64,000 nucleotides of DNA from Bosea sp. 124. Lineage in GTDB: Bacteria; Pseudomonadota; Alphaproteobacteria; Rhizobiales; Beijerinckiaceae. Both the position numbers and the translations under genes were made by a program. The notes beneath the pieces are model-generated. The model did not search any database and was not told the DNA's origin. It worked only from the letters and a program-made list of their open reading frames with translations. Below, piece by piece: positions 34,712-44,500 of this stretch (positions within the stretch are counted from its first letter, which is position 1; the number at the start of each line of letters is the position of its first letter). The stretch covers positions 4,667,001 to 4,731,000 of the forward strand of contig NZ_PZZM01000001.1 of NCBI RefSeq assembly GCF_003046175.1. Direction: 5' to 3'.

Positions 34712-35683
34712 TCAGGGGAAGAGATCGGCCGCCATCCTGCCCGTCTTCACCAGCCACAGGAAGCCCGTCAGCGTGACCATCGAGACGATGGTGCCGACAA
34801 GAATGCAGGCCGAGGCGCGCTCGATGCCGACCTTGTACTGGGTCGAGATCACGAAGATGTTCAGTGCCGGCGGCAGGGCCGCCATGATCACCGCCGTGAA
34901 GATCCAGATGTCGGGAAAGTTGCCGATCGCCGAGAGCAGCACCCAGACCAGCAGCGGATGCAGCAGCAGCTTGATTGCGACTAGGACCGGCACTTCGGCG
35001 GGGAGCCGTTTCATCGGCCGCAGCGCGACGGTGACGCCGAGCAGGAAGAGTGCGCAGGGCGCCGCCGCCTGCGACAGCCACAGCGTCATCTTGTCGAGCG
35101 CCGTCGGCAGTTCGAAATGCGTCGCGGCGGCGAGCACGCCCAGAAGCGTGGCGATGTTGAAGGGATGGGTGGCGACCTGCCAGACGACCCGGCGGGCGGT
35201 GTCGAGCGGGCTCTTCTTCTCGACGCCGGCCAGCGCCATCAGGAAGGGGATCAGGGAAAACAGCAGCAGGCTGTCGAAGACGAAGACCAGCACCAGCGGC
35301 GCACTGGCCGCCGGGCCAAGCGCCGCCAGCAGCAGCGGCGGGCCCATATAGCCGATGTTCGAATAGGAGCCGGCGACGCCCTGCATCACCGCCTGCGGCA
35401 GGTCCTTGCGCGTCGCCCTCAAGCCTACCGCCAGCGACAGGGCGAAGGCCAGGAAGGTCGAGAGCGTGGTCGCGAGGATGAAGCGGCCATTGGCCAGCTC
35501 GGTCACCGGCTTGTCGGCAATCAGCCGGTAGAACAGCGGCGGCAGCGCGACATAGATCAGGAAGAACTGCAGCCAGATCAGCCCGGATTCGGGCAGGCGC
35601 TTGCGCCGGCCGATGATGAAACCGAGCAGGATCAGCCCGAAGAAGGGCGCCACGAGATTGGCGATGTTCGCGAGGTCGGCCAT
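34712..35683 (-). CDS. AEC family transporter (auxin efflux carrier type)
   Basis: A 323-residue membrane protein with about ten helices in two inverted halves: NIANLVAPFFGLILLGFIIG at the start, VAGSYSNIGYMGPPLLLAAL with the conserved Asn-X-Gly, and FTAVIMAALPPALNIFVIST in the second half. Bacterial AEC proteins move malate, malonate and related acids. I chose the ATG at 35683 (MADLANIANLV); an in-frame codon at 35716 adds a polar tail that is unusual. It is 34 bases upstream of the CoA-transferase, in one leftward unit. Confidence 0.87.
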   Translation of the reverse strand: MADLANIANLVAPFFGLILLGFIIGRRKRLPESGLIWLQFFLIYVALPPLFYRLIADKPVTELANGRFILATTLSTFLAFALSLAVGLRATRKDLPQAVMQGVAGSYSNIGYMGPPLLLAALGPAASAPLVLVFVFDSLLLFSLIPFLMALAGVEKKSPLDTARRVVWQVATHPFNIATLLGVLAAATHFELPTALDKMTLWLSQAAAPCALFLLGVTVALRPMKRLPAEVPVLVAIKLLLHPLLVWVLLSAIGNFPDIWIFTAVIMAALPPALNIFVISTQYKVGIERASACILVGTIVSMVTLTGFLWLVKTGRMAADLFP

Positions 35684-35825
35684 GCGGGCGGAGGTCCGAG
35701 CGGTTGCGCCGATCACGGAAGCCGGATCGGAAAGCGAGATGGCCGCTGTTTAGCCGGTAGGCGCAGTCACGCAAGCCGTATCGGCGCCGTGCCCGCAGGC
35801 GGAGAGCGGGGATCGGGAGAAAATG

Positions 35826-35858
35826 CCTAGGAATTTATGGCTGGAATTCGTTCCTAGG
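35826..35858. promoter_or_regulatory. Perfect dyad CCTAGGAA / TTCCTAGG in a divergent intergenic region
   Basis: CCTAGGAA (35826-35833) and TTCCTAGG (35851-35858) form an 8-bp inverted repeat with a 17-base spacer, lying between the divergent AEC transporter and CitE-type lyase genes. CTAG is usually rare in GC-rich proteobacterial genomes, so two copies this close are unusual. It may be an operator for a regulator of both genes. No regulator gene is adjacent. Confidence 0.4.
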
Positions 35859-35964
35859 TTTTCTGCCCTGCCCAGAAGCGTTTCCGCTGCTCGTGATCCA
35901 ATGGACGATGGACGGCGCCGGCCCGCTCCGCCACATTCGCCGCAATGCAGCATGGAGCACCCCC

Positions 35965-37014
35965 ATGACGACGAAGACGCCGCGCCAGTTCTTCCGCCCG
36001 CTCGCGATCGGCGCGCCGGAGCCGTTTCGGGAGCTCCCGCTCAGGCTTGAAAGAATGATCCATTTCGTGCCGCCGCATCTGGAGAAGGTGCGCGCCAAGG
36101 TCGGCGAGCTCGCGCCCCAGGTCGATATCGTGCTCGGCAATCTGGAGGATGCTATCCCGGTCGAGGCCAAGCAGGCGGCACGCGACGGCTTCATCGCCAT
36201 GGGCAAGGCGGTCGATTTCGGACAGACCGGCCTTTGGGCGCGGGTGAATGCGCTGAACTCGCCCTGGTTCCTCGACGACATCACCGCGATCATGGCCGAG
36301 ATCGGCGGCAAGCTCGATGTCGTGATGGTGCCGAAGGTCGAGGGCCCCTGGGACATCCACTATGTCGACCAGTTGCTGGCGCAGTTCGAGGCCAGGCACC
36401 AGCTTCCCAAGCCGATCCTGATCCATGCCATCCTCGAGACCGCCGAGGGCGTCAAGAATGTCGAGACGATCGCGACCGCCTCGCCGCGCATGCACGGCAT
36501 GAGCCTGGGTCCGGCCGATCTCGCCGCGTCGCGGGCGATGAAGACGACGCGCGTCGGCGGCGGGCACCCCGACTACAAGGTGATCGCGGACCCCTCCCCC
36601 GATGGTGCGGCGCGCGCGGTCGCCCAGCAGGATCTCTGGCACTACACGCTGGCCAAGATGGTCGATGCCTGTGCGGCTGCCGGCATCAAGCCGTTCTACG
36701 GGCCTTTCGGGGATTTCTCGGACGCCGATGCCTGCGAGGCGCAGTTCCGCAACGCCTTCCTGCTCGGCTGCGCCGGGGCCTGGACGCTGCATCCGTCGCA
36801 GATCGGCATCGCCAAGCGGGTCTTCAGCCCGGACCCGGCCGAGGTCGCCTTCGCAAAGCGCATCATCGAGGCGATGCCGGACGGCTCTGGCGCCGTGATG
36901 ATCGACGGCAAGATGCAGGACGACGCCACCTGGAAGCAGGCGAAAGTGATCGTCGATCTGGCGCGGCAGGTCGCCGGCCGCGACCCGGCGCTGGCCGAGC
37001 GCTACGGGATGTGA
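35965..37014 (+). CDS. HpcH/HpaI-CitE type CoA-ester lyase (malyl/citramalyl-CoA lyase-like)
   Basis: A 349-residue TIM-barrel lyase. Family motifs: [20 protein letters not shown] (metal-binding acidic pair), [59 protein letters not shown], and the closing [17 protein letters not shown]. The order and [16 protein letters not shown] resemble malyl-CoA and beta-methylmalyl-CoA lyases more than citrate lyase subunits. I chose the ATG at 35965. It is divergent from the AEC carrier and CoA-transferase, which together look like activate-then-cleave catabolism of a dicarboxylate. The substrate is inferred, not known. Confidence 0.85.
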   Translation: MTTKTPRQFFRPLAIGAPEPFRELPLRLERMIHFVPPHLEKVRAKVGELAPQVDIVLGNLEDAIPVEAKQAARDGFIAMGKAVDFGQTGLWARVNALNSPWFLDDITAIMAEIGGKLDVVMVPKVEGPWDIHYVDQLLAQFEARHQLPKPILIHAILETAEGVKNVETIATASPRMHGMSLGPADLAASRAMKTTRVGGGHPDYKVIADPSPDGAARAVAQQDLWHYTLAKMVDACAAAGIKPFYGPFGDFSDADACEAQFRNAFLLGCAGAWTLHPSQIGIAKRVFSPDPAEVAFAKRIIEAMPDGSGAVMIDGKMQDDATWKQAKVIVDLARQVAGRDPALAERYGM

Positions 37015-37136
37015 TCGCCGCTGCGGCCTGACCTGTTGATTTTGACGTATTTGCGACGCAATTCTCACGCAAGCGCGGGACTTCACCCTCGCCCGCGATC
37101 TGTCGCCCTATCGCCTACGATACGGATCTATCTCTC

Positions 37137-37466
37137 ATGGAAGCACGTTCCGCCAAGTTCAGGATTGGACAGGTGGTCAAACACCGGGTCTACCCGTTCC
37201 GGGGCGTGATCTTCGACGTCGATCCGGTGTTCTCCAACACGGAGGAGTGGTGGCTCGCCATCCCCGAGCATCTGCGGCCGTCGAAGGACCAGCCCTTTTA
37301 TCACCTCTTCGCCGAGAACGACGAGACGGAATACGTCGCCTATGTCTCGGAGCAGAACCTGGTGATCGACGAGTCCGGCCGCCCGGTGCGCCATCCGCAA
37401 GCCAAGGAGTTCTTCAGGCGCGACCGCAAGGGCCGCTACACGATCGACCGTGCCGGCCTGAACTGA
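37137..37466 (+). CDS. hspQ: Heat-shock protein HspQ
   Basis: A 109-residue HspQ (YccV-like) protein: AKFRIGQVVKHRVYPFRGVI, FDVDPVFSNTEEWWLAIPE and YVAYVSEQNLVIDESGRPV are highly conserved. In enterobacteria HspQ is a specificity-enhancing factor for Lon and a DnaA-linked hemimethylated-DNA binding protein. The tail EFFRRDRKGRYTIDRAGLN is slightly longer than in E. coli. The 120-base gap upstream shows no convincing sigma-32 promoter. A strong intrinsic terminator follows 47 bases after the stop. Confidence 0.94.
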   Translation: MEARSAKFRIGQVVKHRVYPFRGVIFDVDPVFSNTEEWWLAIPEHLRPSKDQPFYHLFAENDETEYVAYVSEQNLVIDESGRPVRHPQAKEFFRRDRKGRYTIDRAGLN

Positions 37467-37512
37467 GCCTGCCGCAGCGGTCTCTCCTTCGTCAGCGATC
37501 GACCCAACAAAA

Positions 37513-37542
37513 AGGCCGCCCTTCCGGGCGGCCTGATTTTTT
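37513..37542. terminator. Bidirectional intrinsic terminator between hspQ and the IalB gene
   Basis: A 9-bp perfect stem, AGGCCGCCC (37513-37521) with GGGCGGCCT (37526-37534), loop TTCC, followed by six T (37537-37542). On the other strand the run of A at 37509-37513 gives five T, so it serves both convergent genes. The clearest Rho-independent terminator in the window. Confidence 0.93.
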
Positions 37543-37561
37543 GCGGCGGATGCGCCGGGGA

Positions 37562-38353
37562 TCAGGGCTTGGGCGGCACAGCGGGGGCTGCACCCGGAGC
37601 CGGTGCAACGCCCGGGAGGGCCGGAGCGCCCGGGGCCGCATTGGCGCCACCGGCGCCGAGCCGCTGGCGCAGTTCTTCCTGGCGCTTGGCGAGTTCGTCC
37701 TGAAGCTGCTTCTGCTGCTCCTCGAGCACCTTCGGATCGATGGCGGCGCCGTCGAAGCCCTTGGCGAAATCGCTCAGCGGAATGGCGAAGGAGACCTCGC
37801 GGGCGCCCTGGTTCTGGACGCTGACGCTCAGCGTCGTACCCTTCTTCATCGCGTTGATGAAGTCGTCCTTGACCTGCGCTTCGGCGAAGCAGCCATTCGG
37901 GAAGCAGATCGCGAAGCGGCCGGGGGTCGGCTGCGCCGTATCGACGCCGAAGCGGATGCCGGGCTGGAGCAGCAGACCGAGCGGCATCAGGAAGCGCACG
38001 ATCTTGTTGGCGTCGCCCTTGACGTCATAGATCGCGACCGCCAGCACCGGCTGGCCCTGATCGGACACGAAATCGCGCGTGGTGTAGCAGATTTCCTTGT
38101 TGGCGGTCTGGTCCTTGCCGCAGACCTTGGTCCAGGTGGTCTGGGACGGCTCGGGCTTCACCTGAACCACGGTCGGGCCGGTGCCGGCCTGACCGGCCGG
38201 GGCCTGGGCGGGCTGCTGGGCAGGCGCAGGCTGCGCCGCGCGCGGCGTCGTCGCGGGACGCTGCTGCGCGAAAGAGGCCAGAGGGGCGAGGCCGATCGCC
38301 GTGCTGAGGGCGATGCCCAAGGCACGCGAGGACAGGCGAAACGAAGCGGACAT
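37562..38353 (-). CDS. Invasion-associated locus B (IalB) family protein
   Basis: A 263-residue exported protein. Signal peptide ALGIALSTAIGLAPLASFAQ, then an Ala/Pro/Gln-rich linker (about 30-60), then the IalB domain: SQTTWTKVCGKDQTANKEIC, QPVLAVAIYD, RFAICFPNGCFAEAQV with two cysteine pairs. The C-terminal 60 residues are a Gln/Glu coiled coil (LEEQQKQLQDELAKRQEEL) and a Pro/Ala tail. IalB in Bartonella supports erythrocyte entry; in free-living relatives it is an abundant periplasmic protein of unknown role. AAGGAAAG supports the start at 38353 over a longer frame. Confidence 0.88.
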   Translation of the reverse strand: MSASFRLSSRALGIALSTAIGLAPLASFAQQRPATTPRAAQPAPAQQPAQAPAGQAGTGPTVVQVKPEPSQTTWTKVCGKDQTANKEICYTTRDFVSDQGQPVLAVAIYDVKGDANKIVRFLMPLGLLLQPGIRFGVDTAQPTPGRFAICFPNGCFAEAQVKDDFINAMKKGTTLSVSVQNQGAREVSFAIPLSDFAKGFDGAAIDPKVLEEQQKQLQDELAKRQEELRQRLGAGGANAAPGAPALPGVAPAPGAAPAVPPKP

Positions 38354-38592
38354 TGATCTTTCCTTATCAGGCGAATTCGGGATCACGACTTCGCAAGCCG
38401 CGCGCGTCACCACCGACAGCCCCATCGCATATCCGCGCCGGCCATCGCAAGCCGTGCACATCAGGGGCGAATGAGGCGTTTGCATGACACCTTGGTTCGG
38501 CTTTAGCGAGTTCCGTTACGGGATTCCAGCCCGAATAGCTGCGCGACAGCGGCGCCGCCATGTTATTCTCGCCGCGGGAATCAGGTTGAACG

Positions 38593-40461
38593 ATGGATGT
38601 GCTTCAGGTGGCCAGGGCTGTCTCACGCGCCGCGGCCGGAACGATCTTCGCCATGCTGGCGTTCATCCTCGCGATGGGCGGGCTGTCGCATGCCGAATCG
38701 ACGAAGCCGACCCTGCCGGTCGTCGACCACGCCATCGCGATGCATGGCGAGCCGGCGTTGCCGCGCGGCTTCACGCATCTGCCCTATGCCGACCCAAACG
38801 CCCCGAAAGGCGGGCGCATCATCTTCGGGCAGCAGGGCACCTTTGACAGCCTGAATCCGCTGGTCGTGCTCGGCGTCGCGCCCGATGCCGTGCCGCGCTA
38901 TGTCCAGCAGAGCCTGTTGCTGCGCTCGGCCGACGAGCCCTTCACCGCCTATGGGCTGCTGGCCTCGCGGGTCGAACTCAATGAGGCGCGGACGAAGCTC
39001 GCCTTCGAGATCGACGCGCGTGCGACCTTCTCGGACGGCCGGCCGGTGACGGCGCAGGACGTGCTGTTCACCTTCGAGATGCTGAAGACCAAGGGCAAGC
39101 CGTTCCACCGCTCCAGCCTGGCCCGCGTGACGAAGGCCGAGGCGCCCTCCCCGCGCCGGGTCGAATTCGAGCTGGGCGACGGCTCCAATCGCGAATTGCC
39201 GCTGGTGATCGGCGCGATGCCGATCTTCGCCCAGCACGCCACCAACGCCGAGACCTTCGGCGAGACCAGCTTCAAGGCCGCGCTGGGGTCGGGCCCCTAT
39301 GTCGTCAGCGAGGTCGCGCCCGGCGCCACGCTGACTCTGAAGCGGCGCAAGGATTTCTGGGCCGAGGACCACCCGCTGACGCGCGGGCTCTTCAATGCCG
39401 ACGAGATCCGCTACGATTTCTACCGGGACGCCAATGCCCTGTTCGAGGCGTTCAAGGCGGGGCTCTACGATGTTCGCGTCGAGCCAGACCCGACGCGCTG
39501 GATGACCGGCTACGACGTGCCGGCGGTGCGCGACGGGCGCATCCTGCGCGAGACGCTGCATTTCGACGCGCCCAAGGGCATGACCGGGCTCGTCTTCAAC
39601 ACGCGTCGACCGTTCTTCGCGGATGTGCGGGTGCGCGAGGCACTCGGCATCCTGTTCGATTTCGAATGGGTCAACCGCAATCTGTTCCATGGCGTCTATC
39701 GCCGGGCGGGGAGCTTCTTCTCCAATTCGGAGCTGTCGGCGCTGGGCGTACCGGCGGGCGCCCGCGAAAAAGCGCTGCTCGCGGCCTTTCCGGGCGCGGT
39801 GCGGCCGGACATCCTGGCGGGAACCTGGACGCCCTCGGCGACGGACGGCTCGGGCCGCGACCGCGAGCAGGCCCGGCGCGCGCTCGATCTGCTCAACCAG
39901 GCCGGCTTCGGCATGGTCGATGGCGTGCTGCGCAGCATGAAAGGTGGCGATCCGCTCGCCTTCGAGATCACCGTGACGAACCGGCCGCAGGAGCGGCTGG
40001 CCCTGAACTATGCCCAGTCGCTCGGCCGGCTCGGCATCGCGGTTTCGGTCAGGCTGATCGACGACGTGCAGTATTGGCGCCGGCTTTCAGCCTTCGATTT
40101 CGATATGATCCAGTGGACCTGGCCGGCTTCCGCTTCTCCGGGCAACGAGCAGATCGGGCGCTGGGGCTCCGCCAATGCCGGCCGCAAGGGCGCGCTGAAC
40201 TATGCCGGCGTCGCCTCGCCTGCCGTCGATGCCACCCTGCAGGCGCTTCTGGCTGCTCGCGAGCGCGAGGATTTCGTCGCCGCGGCGCGCACGCTCGACC
40301 GGCTGCTGCTCTCGGGCTTCTATGTCGTGCCGCTCTACTACCTGCCGGACACCTGGCTGGCGCATGGGCGCGACATCGTTCTGCCGGCGCGCAAGCCCAC
40401 CTATTTCCTCTCCAACGAAGTTCTGGCGCGCCTTCCGGCCGCGCCGGCGCCTGCGAACTGA
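38593..40461 (+). CDS. Extracellular solute-binding protein, family 5 (YejA-like peptide binding)
   Basis: A 622-residue exported protein with signal GTIFAMLAFILAMGGLSHAE. It matches the large SBP_bac_5 family: HLPYADPNAPKGGRIIFGQQ, FDSLNPLVVLG, FSDGRPVTAQDVLFTFEMLK, LGSGPYVVSE, FYRDANALFEAFKAGLYDVR and VREALGILFDFEWVNRNLFH. The opening HAIAMHGEPALP...YADPNAPKGG is typical of the YejA branch, which takes up antimicrobial peptides and oligopeptides. No permease or ATPase follows; instead an ANL-like gene begins 12 bases later. The cognate importer must lie elsewhere. Confidence 0.9.
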   Translation: MDVLQVARAVSRAAAGTIFAMLAFILAMGGLSHAESTKPTLPVVDHAIAMHGEPALPRGFTHLPYADPNAPKGGRIIFGQQGTFDSLNPLVVLGVAPDAVPRYVQQSLLLRSADEPFTAYGLLASRVELNEARTKLAFEIDARATFSDGRPVTAQDVLFTFEMLKTKGKPFHRSSLARVTKAEAPSPRRVEFELGDGSNRELPLVIGAMPIFAQHATNAETFGETSFKAALGSGPYVVSEVAPGATLTLKRRKDFWAEDHPLTRGLFNADEIRYDFYRDANALFEAFKAGLYDVRVEPDPTRWMTGYDVPAVRDGRILRETLHFDAPKGMTGLVFNTRRPFFADVRVREALGILFDFEWVNRNLFHGVYRRAGSFFSNSELSALGVPAGAREKALLAAFPGAVRPDILAGTWTPSATDGSGRDREQARRALDLLNQAGFGMVDGVLRSMKGGDPLAFEITVTNRPQERLALNYAQSLGRLGIAVSVRLIDDVQYWRRLSAFDFDMIQWTWPASASPGNEQIGRWGSANAGRKGALNYAGVASPAVDATLQALLAAREREDFVAAARTLDRLLLSGFYVVPLYYLPDTWLAHGRDIVLPARKPTYFLSNEVLARLPAAPAPAN

Positions 40462-40472
40462 AAGAGCTTTCG

Positions 40473-41489
40473 ATGCGGGCCGAACAGGACGAAGCCGCCC
40501 TCCTGCTCGACGGCCTGCATTTCGACACGCTGCTGCGGGCGCTGGCGGCAGGGCGCGGCTATGACGCAGCGCTGCGCGACCCGCCGGGGCGGCAGGGCTG
40601 GAGCGACAGCGTTCCGGGCTCCCTCGGCTTCGGGCAGCTCGAGGTCAAGGTCGACCAGCTCGCCAGGCTGCTGGCGATGAACCGGGCGCAGCCCGGTGCC
40701 CGCGTCGCGATCCTGGCGCCGCTGGGGCCTGAGGCGATCGTCTCGATCCTGGCCTCGCTCCGGGCCGGTCTCTCGCCGATGCTGCTGCCGCTGCACGGCA
40801 ACGAACGGGAGCTGCTGCGCCTGATCGAGGCATCCGACGCGGTGATGGCGATCGGTGTCGGACGCGTCGGCACGCTGCGGCCGCTGCTGATGCTGCGGGA
40901 GCTGGCGGTCAGGGCCTTCGGGACGCGTTTCGTCGGCGGCTTCGGCGAGATGGTACCGGACGGCATCGCGCCGCTCGACCTGCTGATGGCAAGCGCGACG
41001 CTGCATCCCCTGCCCGAAACTGCGGAGCGGGTGGCGTTTCAGGTTGTCGATGCGACGACGCTCGCCGGGCCTCTTTCGGTTTCCGAGCGCGACGTGCTCG
41101 GCAAAGCGCTGGAGATTTCGCGCCTGCTCAAGCCGATGGCCTCGTCGCGGATCGTGACGACGCTCGTCGGCGGCGATCTCGCGGCGCTGGCGAGCGGACC
41201 CGCCATGGCGTTGCTGACCGGCGTCGAGCTTTTGCCGCTCGGCCTGTTCAACCTCGGCGATCTGCAGGCCTGTATCGAGGGCGGTCGCAACGTGCATCTC
41301 GTGCTGCCCGGGGCGATGGAGCCCGCGCTGGCGCATTCGCGACTGGCGGGCCATCCGGCGCTGGCGAGCCTGGTCTTCGTGCATCGCCCGGCCGGGAACC
41401 GCACCGTGCCGGCGATCGATCGGCCCGATATCGCGATCGTGGATGTCGATGTGGCGAGCGCGGCCGAGATTTCGGTCAGCCGGCGCTGA
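40473..41489 (+). CDS. Incomplete ANL-superfamily (acyl-CoA synthetase-like) protein
   Basis: A 338-residue protein whose layout follows the N-terminal part of AMP-forming acyl-CoA synthetases: QLEVKVDQLARLLAMNRAQP, then GARVAILAPLGPEAIVSILA, SLRAGLSPMLLPLHGNEREL and LRLIEASDAVMAIG. The P-loop-like (S/T)SGTTGxPK motif is not found where expected, and the C-terminal lid domain is missing. Adenylation activity is therefore unlikely. It follows the peptide-binding protein gene by 12 bases with an AAAGAG site before the ATG, so they are cotranscribed. A binding or scaffold role is possible, or it may be a decaying enzyme. Confidence 0.65.
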   Translation: MRAEQDEAALLLDGLHFDTLLRALAAGRGYDAALRDPPGRQGWSDSVPGSLGFGQLEVKVDQLARLLAMNRAQPGARVAILAPLGPEAIVSILASLRAGLSPMLLPLHGNERELLRLIEASDAVMAIGVGRVGTLRPLLMLRELAVRAFGTRFVGGFGEMVPDGIAPLDLLMASATLHPLPETAERVAFQVVDATTLAGPLSVSERDVLGKALEISRLLKPMASSRIVTTLVGGDLAALASGPAMALLTGVELLPLGLFNLGDLQACIEGGRNVHLVLPGAMEPALAHSRLAGHPALASLVFVHRPAGNRTVPAIDRPDIAIVDVDVASAAEISVSRR

Positions 41490-41513
41490 TCGACATCGGC
41501 AGCAAGGACGGTT

Positions 41514-44500
41514 TTACGCCGCCTTCTTGCGTTCGGCGATGCGGGCGATGTCGGTCAGCAGGCGGCGCGTGCCTTTGAGGCGCGCTTCGGCCGTCTCGAA
41601 ATCGTCGATGAAGACGACGCGCATGTCGGGGCGCACCTTCGCCAGCGTGCCCTGTTTCGCGACATAGCCGACAAGCCCTTCGGGATTGGCGAATTCGTTG
41701 TCGCGGAAGGCGACGATGATGCCCTTGGGGCCGGCCTCGACCTTCTCGACATTGGCCCGCTTGCACAGCGCCTTGATCGCGACGATCTCCAGCAGCTGCT
41801 GGACCTCTTCCGGCAGCGGCCCGAAACGGTCGACCAGTTCGGCGCCGAAGGACTGGATGTCGCCGTCGTCGTCCAGTGTCGAAAGGCGCTTGTACAGCGT
41901 CAGCCTGAGCGTCAGGTCGGTAATATAGTGCTCCGGGATCATCACCGGCGCGCCGATCTGGATCGTCGGCGACCATTGCGTGGTGCTCTCGAAATCGACG
42001 CCCGATTTCAGTGCCGCGACCGCCTCCTCCAGCATCTGCTGGTAAAGCTCGTAGCCGACCTCCTTGATATGGCCGGACTGCTCGTCGCCGAGGAGGTTGC
42101 CGGCGCCCCGGATGTCGAGGTCGTGGCTGGCGAGCTGGAAGCCGGCGCCCAGCGTATCGAGCGATTGCAGAACCTTGAGGCGGCGCTCGGCCTGCTCGGT
42201 CAGCTTGCGGTTGGCCGGCATCGTGAAGAGCGCATAGGCGCGCACCTTCGAACGGCCGACGCGACCCCGGAGCTGGTAAAGCTGGGCGAGGCCGAACATG
42301 TCGGCGCGATGCACGATCAGCGTGTTGGCGGACGGGATGTCGAGGCCGGATTCGACGATCGTGGTCGAGAGCAGCACGTCGTACTGGCCTTCATAGAAGG
42401 CCGTCATCACGTCCTCGAGCTGGCCCGCTGCCATCTGGCCATGGGCGATGCCGACCTTGGCCTCGGGCACCTGCTTGTCCAAGAAGTCCTTGACGTCGGA
42501 AATGTCCTCGATGCGCGGCACGACATAGAAGGAGCGCCCGCCGCGATAGCGCTCGCGCAGCAGCGCCTCGCGCACGATCAGCGGATCGAACGGCGTGACA
42601 AAGGTGCGCACCGCGAGGCGGTCGACCGGCGGCGTTGCGATGATCGAGAGCTCGCGCACGCCGGTCATGGCGAGCTGCAGCGTGCGCGGTATCGGCGTCG
42701 CGGTCAGCGTCAGCATGTGAACCTCGGCGCGGAACTCCTTCAGCCGCTCCTTGTGGTTGACGCCGAAATGCTGCTCCTCGTCGACGATGACGAGGCCGAG
42801 GTCCTTGAACTCGATGGCCTTGCCGAGCAGCGCATGCGTGCCGATGACGATGTCCATCGTGCCGTCCTTGATGCCGGCCTTCACCGCCTTGAGGTCTTGT
42901 GCCGAGACGAAGCGCGAGGCCTGGCCGACATTGACCGGCAGGCCTTTGAAGCGCTCGGCGAAGTTGCGGTAGTGCTGCCGCGCCAGCAGCGTGGTCGGTA
43001 CCACCACCGCGACCTGCTTGCCGTTCAGCGCGCAGGCGAAGGCGGCGCGCAGCGCGACCTCGGTCTTGCCGAAGCCGACATCGCCGCAGACCAGCCGGTC
43101 CATCGGCCGGCCGGCCGCCATGTCGTCGAGCACGGCATCGATGGTGTTCTGCTGGTCCTCGGTTTCCTCATAGGGGAAGCGGGCGCGGAACTCGTCATAG
43201 AGCCCTTCCTGCGGCACCAGACGGGGAGCTTCCTTGAGGGCGCGAGCTGCCGCAATCGCGATCAGCTTGCCGGCCATCTCGCGGATGCGCTGCTTCAGCT
43301 TGGCCTTGCGGGCCTGCCAGCCACCGCCGCCGAGACGATCGAGCGGGACCTCGGTGTCCTCGGAGCCATAGCGCGAGAGCAGCTCGATGTTCTCGACGGG
43401 CAGGAACAGCTTTGAATCGGCAGCGTAATGGATTTCAAGGCAGTCATGCGGTGCGCCGACGGCCGTGATCGAGCGCAGGCCGATGAAGCGGCCGATGCCG
43501 TGATCGACATGGACGACGAGATCGCCGGGCGAGAGCGAGGAGAGCTCCGCGATGAAATCCTGCGGCCGGCGCGACTTCTTGCGCGGACGGACGAGGCGGT
43601 CGCCGAGGATGTCCTGTTCGCCGATGACGGCGAGCTTGCCCGCCTCGAAGCCGGTCTCGAAGCCCCAGACCGCGAGTGCCGTCGTGCCGGGCTTGAGGTC
43701 GAAGGCGGCCCGCAGCGAGCCGGTCATCTGCACGGTCTTAAGGCCGTGGTCGGCGAGCACATGCGCCAGACGCTCGCGCGACCCTTCCGACCAGGCTGAG
43801 AGGATGACGCGCTTGCCGTCCTTCTCCAGCGCCTTCACATGCGCGACGGCCGCATCAAAGACGCTGCCCGCATTGTCGGCGCGCTCGGCGGCGAAACTGC
43901 GGCCCTGCCGGGCGCCGAGATCGACGACTAGCTTGCCGTCGCTGTCGGGCAACTGGAAGGGGGTCAGCGCTGCGACGCCGGACTGGTCGATGATGCCGCG
44001 CCAGTCGGCCGGCGACAGGTAGAGGGCGTCGGGCTTGAGCGGCTTGTAGGGCGCGCCGCCGGCGCTGGGCTGGTCCATCGCTGCCTTGCGGGCGTCGTAA
44101 TAGTCCTTGATCAGGCTGATGCGCTCGCCGACGGCGTCCTCGGCCTGATGGTCGAGGATCAGCGGCACGTCGGGCAGATAGGTGAAGAGCGTATCGAGCC
44201 GCTCGGTCAGCAGCGGCAGCCAGTGTTCGAGGCCCGCTGGCCTGCGGCCTTCGCTGACCGCTTCATAGAGCGTGTCGTCGCGGCCGGGCGTGCCGAAGGT
44301 CGTGATGTAGCTCTGGCGAAAGCGCTTGATGCTCTCGCTCGTCATCTGCGCTTCGGACATCGGTACGAGGTCGAGCCCACGCAACTGCCCGGTTGTGCGC
44401 TGCGTTTCCGGATCGAAGGTGCGGATCGATTCCAGCGTATCGCCGAAGAAATCGAGCCGGATCGGCGCCGGCATACCCGGCGGATAAAGATCGACGATGC

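Noticed and set aside
37042..37070. TTGACG as a promoter for hspQ
   Set aside because: The region 17 bases on (TCACGC) is not a -10 box, and no sigma-32 pair with acceptable spacing was seen.
41928..43415. Long open frame opposite mfd
   Set aside because: Antisense reading of a GC-rich gene; its translation lacks family motifs, while the minus strand gives complete Mfd.
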